Of a DNA stretch of 64,000 nucleotides, positions 36,790 to 44,867 are shown piece by piece. The notes under the pieces are model-generated. The model was not told the origin of the DNA and searched no databases. It was given only the letters and a program-made list of their open reading frames with translations. Source of the DNA: Blautia argi (GTDB lineage Bacteria > Bacillota > Clostridia > Lachnospirales > Lachnospiraceae); contig NZ_CP030280.1 in assembly GCF_003287895.1 (NCBI RefSeq), positions 2,239,501 through 2,303,500 on the forward strand. The letters run 5' to 3'. The translations under genes and the position numbers were made by a program. Numbering within the stretch: position 1 is the stretch's first letter; each line of letters begins with the position of its first letter.

Positions 36790-37983
36790 TCAAATTTTCC
36801 TCTTTTCGCCACAATTGCTGCAGAATTTCATACCTGGTTCCAGTTCAGTTCCACAATTTGCGCAAAATACCTTTTGATTCAAAGGGGCACCACAGTTGCT
36901 GCAAAATTTTGCTCCTGAAGCACATTCACTGCCACAATTTACACATTTTATCCCCTGTGATATTCCTGTATTTTTTTGTGTAAATCTTCCGCTTGGTGTC
37001 TGGTGAACCGGTTGCTGCTGCGTCTGATTTTTCATAGGTGCAAACATTTCCTGTGCCATACTGTTAAACACACCTCCGGCCGCCATGCCCATACCCATAC
37101 CTGCACCAGCTGCTGCCAATCCACCTGCGCCTGGATTATTAGACAGATTTCCCAAAATATCTGCTGCTTTTTGTCGTCCCCAATCATTGCCTAACACATC
37201 CATAACAGCCTTATCTCCACGTGCCTGATTTACTTTTTCGAGCGCAGAAATCTGTGAAATATCAATAGCATCATATTTCCCCCTGTCTACATCCAGTCCG
37301 GAAAGCACAAAGGCTGTACATTTCAGGCCATATTCATCTAGAATTGCTTCTATGTATGGAGTAATCTGTTCTGAAAGTTCGTCTAAATAAGCATCAAGAC
37401 CAATTAATTCCTGCTGAAGTCCGTTTAAAAATTTTGCAACTGCAGATTTTATTTTACCTCTCAATATATTTTCAAAGTACAGGTTTATCTCTTCCTGTTC
37501 TTTAAAAAATACATTATTTCCTACTTGCTTTTCCAAAAACAAAGCAGGATTTTCTATCTTAAGTTTATAAGCTCCCCGTACCCGTACATCTGTTACAATA
37601 TTAAAAACTTTGTCGCGTACACTTATTGGGGTATCTGTCCCCCATAAAATTTCTCTGCTCTCTGCATCTCTGACAAAATAAACAACGCAGTGGAAAGTAC
37701 TGATACCTCCGGAAATAGCATTTCTCAGTCTGCTGATAAAAGGATAATTTTCTGTTGAAAGTTTATATGTTCCTTTCTCGAAAACCTGTTCTACAACTCC
37801 TCCCTTGACAAAAATTGCTTTTTCTCCCGGCATAACAACCAATGTAGAATTCGTATTAAAATCTTCCTCCGGCTGTCTCCAAATCAACAGTTCTCCACTT
37901 GCAGAATTTTTAATCACATCTGTCCAGTGCTTTTTACCGCCTATATATACTTCTTCGTTTGGATTTCTATTAAAGAATGCCAT
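36790..37983 (-). CDS. SPFH-domain protein with two C-terminal zinc ribbons (YdjI/virion-core-like)
   Basis: 397 residues. The SPFH (stomatin/prohibitin/flotillin) core occupies about residues 20-260, with KAIFVKGGVVEQVFEKGTYK and GLDVDRGKYDAIDISQISAL. A Gly/Ala/Met-rich segment (GGLAAAGAGMGMGMAAGGVF) precedes two zinc ribbons (CVNCGSECASGAKFCSNCG and CANCGTELEPGMKFCSNCG). This matches the SPFH/virion core protein group, YdjI of Bacillus subtilis, which recruits partner membrane proteins and is linked to envelope stress. Here it sits 11 bp after the immunity-like gene. Confidence 0.85.
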   Translation of the reverse strand: MAFFNRNPNEEVYIGGKKHWTDVIKNSASGELLIWRQPEEDFNTNSTLVVMPGEKAIFVKGGVVEQVFEKGTYKLSTENYPFISRLRNAISGGISTFHCVVYFVRDAESREILWGTDTPISVRDKVFNIVTDVRVRGAYKLKIENPALFLEKQVGNNVFFKEQEEINLYFENILRGKIKSAVAKFLNGLQQELIGLDAYLDELSEQITPYIEAILDEYGLKCTAFVLSGLDVDRGKYDAIDISQISALEKVNQARGDKAVMDVLGNDWGRQKAADILGNLSNNPGAGGLAAAGAGMGMGMAAGGVFNSMAQEMFAPMKNQTQQQPVHQTPSGRFTQKNTGISQGIKCVNCGSECASGAKFCSNCGAPLNQKVFCANCGTELEPGMKFCSNCGEKRKI

Positions 37984-37994
37984 TTGATTACCTC

Positions 37995-38243
37995 CTAATT
38001 AAGTTCTGTCATTTTTGCATTTTTAAGGATTTCAAAATTCGTACGTGAAGGCAGGATAAAGCTACTAATTTCTCCTGTTTCTTTGTCTATTGCAATCCCT
38101 GCATTCCCAAATCTGGGTTGCTCTTTTTTTCCTGCATATACAACCCAAATATTTTTCGATTCATAAATTTTCGTTAATTCCAATTGACCTTTTTCTTGAT
38201 AATATTTTTGTGCAATTTCTATTGCTTTCTTAAAATCAATCAT
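37995..38243 (-). CDS. Imm35/YrhB-like immunity protein
   Basis: 82 residues: MIDFKKAIEIAQKYYQEKGQ, then a beta strand (NIWVVYAGKKEQ), GNAGIAIDKETGEISSFILP and a short tail. The layout N-terminal helix, W-V-Y strand and GxxxxxIDKxTGEI turn fits the YrhB/Imm35 immunity family, known partners of polymorphic toxins. It overlaps the toxin gene stop by 4 bp (ATGA), so the two are cotranslated, which is the normal arrangement of a toxin and its antidote. Function is inferred from family and position. Confidence 0.75.
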   Translation of the reverse strand: MIDFKKAIEIAQKYYQEKGQLELTKIYESKNIWVVYAGKKEQPRFGNAGIAIDKETGEISSFILPSRTNFEILKNAKMTELN

Positions 38244-40111
38244 TTTTTCACTCCTTTACAACAATTTAAAATGCGTGATGACGGCATAAGCTGGTCAGTT
38301 CTGCAAAATGATACACTTCCTGGTTTTGCTTCATCAAAATACCAACTTACGTCAGTATCTCCCGTTTGAGGGTCTACAAAGTATGTCTTTCCATTTCTTT
38401 GTTCTGCCATAAACGTATGCCCTCCCTCGCCAACATCCCATTGCAAACAGACTTGAGCTCTTGAACCATCTCCCCAACTGCTCATTAAGTCCTGGATATC
38501 ATGTAATCCATTCCCTGATGCCTTCCTTACATCCGGACTTTCCCATACATCATATGGGTGATACGACAAATAATCGTTGTTATCCACACAAGGGAATGCT
38601 GTAACATCATATCCTCGTGAACGCATTTCGTATGTAGGAACACACCTTTGACAATTTACTTTCCATTCATCGCTCAACTCATAATTAGGATTTGCTGCCT
38701 CTAAATTATCTTTATAAGATAAATCTGGCGGCACTTCACTCCATTGTCCAAGATTATCAAGTTTATTTAGTGGTGGCAGTTCATAGTCTGGATATGCCTG
38801 TCTTTGTAACTCTCTCCATTTTGGGTCTTGCGAATAGGTTTCAAAATCATCGAGTCCATAGCTGTTTGCATTCATATAATCAATCAACTGATTGCGCGCA
38901 TTTTCTTGCGTAAGTGGCGGCAGCTCATAATCCGGATACGCTTGTTTCTGCAATTTTCTCCATTCAGGGTCTTGTGAATATGTGGCGAAATCATCCAGAC
39001 CATAATTATGCGAATTCATATAATCACTCAAACTATTAGCTGTTTCATTATTATTAAGTATATCGTTTGTTTTTTCAGTATCATCTACGGAATTATAAAC
39101 AATGATTTCATCGTTTCCATCAATCGGCATTCCATCTACCACATTATCCTGAATATCATCAACTGACTGTTCCCCGGTATCCTCACTGTCTACATCAATA
39201 GCAGCTTCTTCTACCTCACTATCTTGAATGTCATCAACGGGTTGTTTCTCGACATCAATATTATCCATATTTGATGACTCATCCTCCGAAATGTCCTCTG
39301 GCATCTCTTCCGGTATGTCATCTTCTATTTCCGTCAACTCTGCTTCCTGAACTTCCTCTTCTTCCGAAATCTCCTCTTCTTCTGGCATCTCCCCCTCTTC
39401 TTCTGGCATCTCCTCCTCTTCCGGAATTTCTTCTTCCTCTGGAATTTCCTCTTCCTCTGGAATCTCCTCCTCTTCTGGAACTTCTTCTTCCTCTGGAACT
39501 TCCTCTTCCTCTGGAATCTCCTCCTCTTCTGGAACTTCTTCTTCCTCTGGAACTTCCTCTTCCTCTGGAATCTCCTCCTCTTCTGGAACTTCCTCTTCCT
39601 CTGGAATTTCCTCTTCCTCTGGAATTTCCTCTTCCTCTGGAATTTCTTCCTCTTCTGGAACTTCCTCTTCCTCTGGAATTTCCTCTTCCTCTGGAATCTC
39701 CTCCTCTTCTGGAATTTCCTCTTCTTCCGGAATCTCTTCTTCCTCTGGAATTTCCTCTTCCTCTGGGACTTTCTCTTCCTCTTCCTCTGAAATTTCCTCT
39801 TCTTCTGGAATTTCCTCTTCCTCTGGGACTTCCTCTTCCTCTGGAATTTCCTCTTTTTCTGGAATTTCTTCTTCCTCTGGAATTTCTTCTTCCTCTGGAA
39901 TTTCTTCCTCCTCTGGAATTTCCTCTTCCTCTGGAATCTCCTCCTCTTCTGGAATCTCCTCTTCTTCTGGAATCTCCTCTTCTGGAAATTCTTCTTCCTC
40001 TGGAACTTCCTCTTCCTCTGGAATTTCTTCTTCCTCTATTTCCGGCACCTCTTCTTCAAAAGTTTCCTCCGGCACATCATATTCCATATCTTCTGAAAAT
40101 TCATCTCCCAT
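38240..40111 (-). CDS. Acidic-repeat polymorphic toxin with papain-fold (Tox-PL) C-terminal domain
   Basis: 623 residues, no signal peptide. Residues 12-275 are almost pure (I/V)PEEEE repeats. An Asp-rich linker with VDDIQD repeats (276-355) follows, then two copies of a 48-residue unit (YGLDDFATYSQDPEWRKLQ and YGLDDFETYSQDPKWRELQ, about 358-455). The C-terminal domain (about 480-623) matches papain-fold toxin 1: NCQRCVPTYEMRSRGYDVTA holds the candidate cysteine nucleophile, GEGGHTFMAEQ the histidine (near 563) and FVDPQTGD the aspartate (near 579). These enzymes are predicted to act as peptidases or deamidases on host or rival proteins. The partner immunity gene follows directly; a HerA-like ATPase gene precedes it by 18 bp. 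Confidence 0.82.
   Translation of the reverse strand: MGDEFSEDMEYDVPEETFEEEVPEIEEEEIPEEEEVPEEEEFPEEEIPEEEEIPEEEEIPEEEEIPEEEEIPEEEEIPEEEEIPEKEEIPEEEEVPEEEEIPEEEEISEEEEEKVPEEEEIPEEEEIPEEEEIPEEEEIPEEEEIPEEEEVPEEEEIPEEEEIPEEEEIPEEEEVPEEEEIPEEEEVPEEEEVPEEEEIPEEEEVPEEEEVPEEEEIPEEEEIPEEEEIPEEEEMPEEEGEMPEEEEISEEEEVQEAELTEIEDDIPEEMPEDISEDESSNMDNIDVEKQPVDDIQDSEVEEAAIDVDSEDTGEQSVDDIQDNVVDGMPIDGNDEIIVYNSVDDTEKTNDILNNNETANSLSDYMNSHNYGLDDFATYSQDPEWRKLQKQAYPDYELPPLTQENARNQLIDYMNANSYGLDDFETYSQDPKWRELQRQAYPDYELPPLNKLDNLGQWSEVPPDLSYKDNLEAANPNYELSDEWKVNCQRCVPTYEMRSRGYDVTAFPCVDNNDYLSYHPYDVWESPDVRKASGNGLHDIQDLMSSWGDGSRAQVCLQWDVGEGGHTFMAEQRNGKTYFVDPQTGDTDVSWYFDEAKPGSVSFCRTDQLMPSSRILNCCKGVKK
39353..40060 (-). repeat. 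18-bp minisatellite encoding (I/V)PEEEE repeats
   Basis: About 37 tandem units of 18 bp (six codons), read on the plus strand as variants of TCTTCCTCTGGAATTTCC. Units vary at the third codon positions and at the Ile/Val codon, and a few are changed (FPEEE, EISEEEEEK, EMPEEEGEMP). The purine/pyrimidine strand asymmetry is extreme across 700 bp. Copy number is likely to vary between strains and to be hard to assemble. Confidence 0.95.
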
Positions 40112-40129
40112 ATACTACTTTCCCTCTTA

Positions 40130-42799
40130 TCATGTATTTTCGAGATTTTTTTGAATCGTTACATCGTGTATTTTTATAGAAGTATGATATTTAATTCTTC
40201 GAAACAACTGCACCTTAACACAAGCCACTAATTCATCATCTAAAGCCTCATCATTTAACTCTGCTCTAATTAGACTGCGAAGTTTTGGAATAACTTTTTT
40301 AATAATTTCAAAGTCTTTACTATCCTTCTTAAAATACTGATTAAAAATTCGACGTGACACTTCTTTTGCCAACATTCGGCGTCCATACTCACAGGTAACA
40401 TGACAATATTTTACATAAGAACATTCTGGATATGGCCTCAATTTATCCTGCTTATCCTTCCAATAAGTAGAAAGCTTTTTAATTCCTTCATCTGATAATG
40501 TAATCTGAATATTATTCTGCAAACGATAATCCTCTGTTTTAATTTCTTCCGGTTCTTCCAATTTATTAAAAAAGAAAAAGGCTTCGCCCGGCTTTAATTT
40601 AGACAATCTCTTTATCTGTACTTCATCCATGCCTGTAGAATCTGCTAAAATTTGTTTATCTGTAGCCTCCACAAGACGAAAAGCCATTTTTATATCTGTA
40701 AGTGCTACAACATCTGTTGAAACTTTTCTTGGGGGACTGGTCTGCAATAACAATTCCAACACCATAAGAACGAATCTCAGCCAGCATACGTTTCACCAAT
40801 CCCTGCGCTATAGCACTAGGATTGGCATCTCCCTGTCCTCCATTACTCTGCGCATCTAAAAGAACATGTGCCTCTTCCAGAAGAATTAAATTTTTAAGTC
40901 CTCCCTCTCCTACATAATTACTATTCACATATGCCAAAATGGATAATAGCAATAACGAAATGAGCAGTGCTTTCTGGTCACTATTTTCAATGGCTGCCAG
41001 TTCAATTACTGTAGGCTTGGTCAGCAAATCCTCAATAGGTATCGAAAAATAATTATCAAATAAATTTACAAGAGAATTTAAACGCACCACTCCTGCTCTT
41101 CCAATGTTCTTCGCATCTCCGGTATAACCAATAGCGTCAAAGGTTTCCTGAAAGCACTTAATGAAATCTGTTATATTAAAAATCCGCCCTTTATCATCAA
41201 TTGTATAGGTATCCAGCCAGCGAAAATCAGAATAGCAGTTATTAATAGCCTCTTCAAATATTTTGTCAAGAGGTGTCGTCATTGACACACCTGCCGCAAA
41301 TGCTGTCTTCAATGTTGACTTATAAGTTTCCAGTTTTACATTTTTAGGCGGTACAAAAGGATTATACACAAAAGGTGAAATAAAATTTTTTCCAGGTGTA
41401 AATACCTGCAAATCTGGAATACTCTGTACCAGGGCACGATATTCATTCTTGGCCGGTTCAATAACCAAAAACGGAATTTTATGTTCTTTCCAAAGGCGAT
41501 CCAAAAGTCCTACAGAAAAAGTTGTTTTTACCAGAACCGGGTGTCCCTACAACCAGCATATGTTTTGCCAGATCCTTTAATGAAATTCCGATTTTGTCCC
41601 CTCTTGAAGAAGACTTTAAAGTACCGATTTCTATATCTCCTGCATTAATAATATGGTCTGCATACGTTTTGCTGGTTTTCCCGGATTCATTTACCGGAAG
41701 TCCGGCAGAAACCCGGCTGCTTCCAATGGGGAGACGGAAAAATTCCGATGCTTCTTCTGCGGTAATCATATACGGCAATCGGTAATACGCCTCAGAAAAA
41801 ACTCCGCTGTTCCAGATTTGGCTCTCCCGTTCCCTTGTCATCAACACTTCATTCACAGCCCATGGCAAAGGATAAAAATTTGTATCTTTTTGCACTTCAC
41901 CTTCCTGCAAATCAATAAACTTCATTTTCACAGGCTGCTTTGGCGTATTCAGCTGTGCATATACTCTGGAGGAAATTTCCGGCGCGCTTGTTTGGTTTCC
42001 ATATATTAAGATATTATATAAAAAAAGCGGATTATTTCTTTGTATGGCATAATATCTGTAAACTTCCGCGTTTTTTTCAGCAAGGGCAAAGCTCACATTT
42101 CCAATTTCTGCTGTTCCTTTTCCCAACATATCCAAAATCTGCATCATTCGACTGAGTTCTTCCTGTTCCTGTCCTTCCAATCGAGCAGGAATCAGCTGAA
42201 AAGATACTGCACAATCAGGATGTGCGGTTAAAATATTTACGAGCCTGCTTAAATCCTGTGCCGTATCTTGTATTCTGTCATAGGTATAGCAAAAGGGAAG
42301 CATCTGATTTTGAAGATTTTCTACCCCTTCTTCCTTGACAAGTGCTTTGACAGAAGATGCTTCTATATTTTTAATTTTTTCTGTCATTTCTTCCATAGAA
42401 CGTTCTTCATACTCATACTTCTGAAGTTCTAATGCAGACTGACAGGCACGCATAATAGCATCTGCTGTTTTCACTGCGTCTTCTGAAGATTTTTTCAATG
42501 GAACGCACAAGCAAATACATTTTAATTTTTGCTTTATAGGGCTGATTTTTCACTTCTTCTGTAATCCACAGAAACTCCAATGCCGTATCTTTATCTTCCC
42601 CTGACATGGCGGACTGTACTTTATAATTTTGATATATCTCTGCCAACAGGTTCCCCATATCTTTTTTATAATCTTTTACAATCTCGGATTCTTCTGCATT
42701 GTTGTCTATAATAGAAAGATTCGGTATTGACGTAATTTCTATTACACTTAAAGCAACTGCTTCATTATTTTCAAGATAACCAACTGAAGTTTTACTCAT
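40130..42799 (-). CDS. HerA/VirB4-like ATPase (DUF87 type), three frameshifts
   Basis: Restored length about 888 residues. The N-terminal half (1-400) is unlike known families that I recognise. The ATPase core starts with Walker A VGTPGSGKTTF (near residue 423), then IEPAKNEYRAL, and the Walker B region LILLEEAHVLLD (near 640), followed by AEIRSYGVGIVIADQSP, all typical of HerA/VirB4/TraG-type pumps that move DNA or proteins. Frame repairs: one base between 42505 and 42523, one T at 41525-41529, one G at 40731-40735. Start ATG 42799 has GAAGGGG upstream. It lies between the YidD-like gene and the toxin gene, 18 bp from the latter. Confidence 0.85.
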
Positions 42800-42822
42800 A
42801 ATTTTCCCCTTCTTTTGTATTC

Positions 42823-43260
42823 TTACGGATAGTCCTTCCCACCATTTGGCGCATGGCATCTTCCAAGTCTTTGAATCCCTTTCCATACTCCCCGCACAGC
42901 TCCGTACTTTTCTATGGCAAGTATCATATATTCTGAACAGCTTGGTTCAAAAACACACCTAAGGCGCACCGCATCTGGCGCTTTATTTTGATACAAATGT
43001 ACCAGCCAAATAATTATCTTTTTTGAAATTACAGCCAAATAAACTATCACGGCAAAAAAACTAATCCACCCTTTTCTTTGCAATTCCGGGCATAGGCAAT
43101 AAAGAAAAAAATATACACTTATAAAAATCCCAAGTAACCCTAACACTGCATATAACGGTTTTCGATAATTTATTTCCGGTCTGTTTAAAGGATTTTTCGG
43201 CTTTTCAGGAGAAGTGCTGTCTATCACCGGCGCCCCTCCTACATCATATGGAAATTCCAT
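42823..43260 (-). CDS. Membrane protein with C-terminal YidD domain
   Basis: About 145 residues. Two transmembrane segments (about residues 36-54 and 65-88) precede a YidD-type domain: CVFEPSCSEYMILAIEKYGA, then VRGVWKGIQRLGRCHAPNGG. Housekeeping YidD is about 70-85 residues, attached to the membrane by an amphipathic helix, and helps YidC-dependent insertion. This version with extra membrane anchors inside a toxin island is different from the canonical gene next to yidC. Start 43260 follows AGGAGGG. It ends 23 bp before the ATPase gene. Confidence 0.83.
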   Translation of the reverse strand: MEFPYDVGGAPVIDSTSPEKPKNPLNRPEINYRKPLYAVLGLLGIFISVYFFLYCLCPELQRKGWISFFAVIVYLAVISKKIIIWLVHLYQNKAPDAVRLRCVFEPSCSEYMILAIEKYGAVRGVWKGIQRLGRCHAPNGGKDYP

Positions 43261-43315
43261 GTTCCCTCCTATAAAACAGGAGAAATGCCGCAGCACTTCT
43301 CTCCCTAAACCTTAC

Positions 43316-44027
43316 CTATTTTACAAATTTTCTCTCTCTGAGCATCGCCTTTGCAGCCTGCAAGCTTTGCTCCAAAGTTTCATTATTACGCATTGAGAAG
43401 CTAAACTCTGTATTTGGAACAATAATTTTTCAGTGTATCTACAACGTAATTATTTTTCTCTGCTGAAATTCCTTTTTTAATGCAGCCAGTAAGATGTGTA
43501 TCAATTTTTTCTACTATACGCTGCTGTGTAGTAAAACAGGTAATATCCTGATAAAAGAAATCCTGTGTAGTTTCCCACACATCATCACTGGTCATATCAA
43601 ATTTATATGTATAAGTATAAATTTGTGTATCACTGAAAAAAATCCAGGAAGCTGCAAACCTGGAAGCAACGGCTTGATTTCCTTCTACTTTCACCCATAC
43701 ATCATTGTCATCAAATGCGTCCTCAAAGGCATATCCGCTTAAAACAATTGGCGGAATTTCTTCAATTTCGCTTTCATCTAATGCAATCTTTGCCAATGCC
43801 CGTTCTTTTAAATTCAACCCATACAGCCTATTAGCAACAGCCTGCTGGTATTCCATCATGGTCATTTGCTTTGTTCCATTCATACCTGACAAACACCCTG
43901 CAGTACACCCCTCATCTGCTAAAAAGAAATCAATGACTCTTTTCTGTTCCTGCGATTTTCCCCTTTTTAAATTTTCAATCAGCAGCTTCTGTGTGCTTTT
44001 CTCCATACTTTTATCTAAACATCCCAT
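43316..44027 (-). CDS. Hypothetical protein of the toxin island, one frameshift
   Basis: About 236 residues after repair; no family recognised. The visible frame stops at 43401. Removing one T (plus strand) from the run at 43426-43430 extends it through VPNTEFSFSMRNNETLEQSL and ends with AMLRERKFVK at 43316, with the next gene 55 bp away. Soluble, with several Cys near the N terminus (ADEGCTAGCLSGMNG), an acidic centre (FEDAFDDNDVW) and an aromatic stretch that looks like a beta sheet (SWIFFSDTQIYTYTYKFDMT). Perhaps an effector chaperone or adaptor, but this is only positional inference. Confidence 0.6.
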
Positions 44028-44054
44028 CTTTTTTCTCCCTCTGTATTTTTTCTC

Positions 44055-44652
44055 CTACAGACAGCTCGGTCTATCAATTCCGAGGATCAAATATAACTGT
44101 TCTACATCTGTTTCTGACAATCCTATTTCTTGAGCTTTCAAAATTAATTCCTGCCATGTAGGGCTGGTATTCAGAAATTTTTTTGTATAATAATCATATT
44201 TAATATACGCCCAGAAATAATAATAAATCCCCAGATTTTCAATCATCAGAGCAGCCTGAATATCTTCTTTCTATTTTTTTTATAATCGAACGCTCTTTAA
44301 TTGTACACGCTTTTTTCCCATTTAAACGGCAAATTGCCGCATAAAAAAACGCCTGAGAATTATCAAAATTATCTTCTATGGCTTTTTCAAAAGCCTGTAA
44401 TGCCATCTCCCTTTTTCCAAGTTTTAAATAGCACATAGCCACAGACATATTTAAATCCTGATTCTCAGGATTTTTCTCCAGCTGCTCTCTATAGGACTTG
44501 GCATATTTTTGAACCTCTGGCATAGGCATATCGTATACACTGTTAAATGTTGTAATAATAACCGGTCTATGACAATATTTGCATTCTTTTTGCCCTGTAT
44601 CCACGGGCGCCCCACAGCCCGGACATTTGATATCAATAACCTGATAAGCCAT
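44055..44652 (-). CDS. Zinc-ribbon and TPR protein, one frameshift
   Basis: About 199 residues after repair. An N-terminal zinc ribbon (CPGCGAPVDTGQKECKYCHR, residues 10-29) precedes tetratricopeptide-like helices (NPENQDLNMSVAMCYLKLGK, then REMALQAFEKAIEDNFDNSQ and AFFYAAICRLNGKK). The frame breaks near 44268-44270. Deleting one base there joins IKKIEE to DIQAALMIENLGIYYYFWAY, which continues the TPR-like pattern to the end at 44055. The apparent separate 63-residue gene is its C terminus. It is the first gene of the island unit, divergent from the XRE regulator, and could be an adaptor. Confidence 0.72.
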
Positions 44653-44700
44653 TTTTCTCCTCTCCCGTCAATTTATTCATCTTTTTATAATATTGAGATA

Positions 44701-44867
44701 ATATATGAATTTTCTATATTTTCTCACATTATTTTCTATATTTTACCTGTCATTTTTTCAATTTTCAATATGTGGACAATGTTGTGGACAGACTTTTTCT
44801 AAAATATAGTTTTTTTCTCTTTCTCATGTTATACTAATATAAACAAAAAAACACAAGGGAGTCTATT
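44701..44867. promoter_or_regulatory. Divergent promoter region with repeated operator-like boxes
   Basis: TTTTCTATATTTT occurs twice in direct orientation (44710-44722 and 44732-44744), exactly 22 bp apart, about two helical turns. A partial inverted copy (AAAATATAG) starts at 44801, just upstream of a -10 TATACT (44830-44835) for the plus-strand regulator. TGTGGACA is also repeated 12 bp apart (44771-44778 and 44783-44790). The regulator start codon has AAGGGAG upstream. These are plausible binding sites for the adjacent XRE protein controlling itself and the island. Confidence 0.6.

Noticed and set aside
39353..40060. Regular 18-bp repeats that might suggest a CRISPR array
   Set aside because: The units are directly adjacent with no unique spacers, and they keep one reading frame encoding (I/V)PEEEE. 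This is a coding minisatellite.
39271..40179. A long plus-strand open frame rich in Leu, Pro and Glu opposite the acidic-repeat protein
   Set aside because: It is the complement of the repeat, with no ribosome site, and only stays open because the repeat lacks stop codons in that frame.
44055..44246. A separate 63-residue gene
   Set aside because: It continues the TPR-like pattern of the upstream protein once one base near 44268-44270 is removed, so it is the C terminus of that gene.
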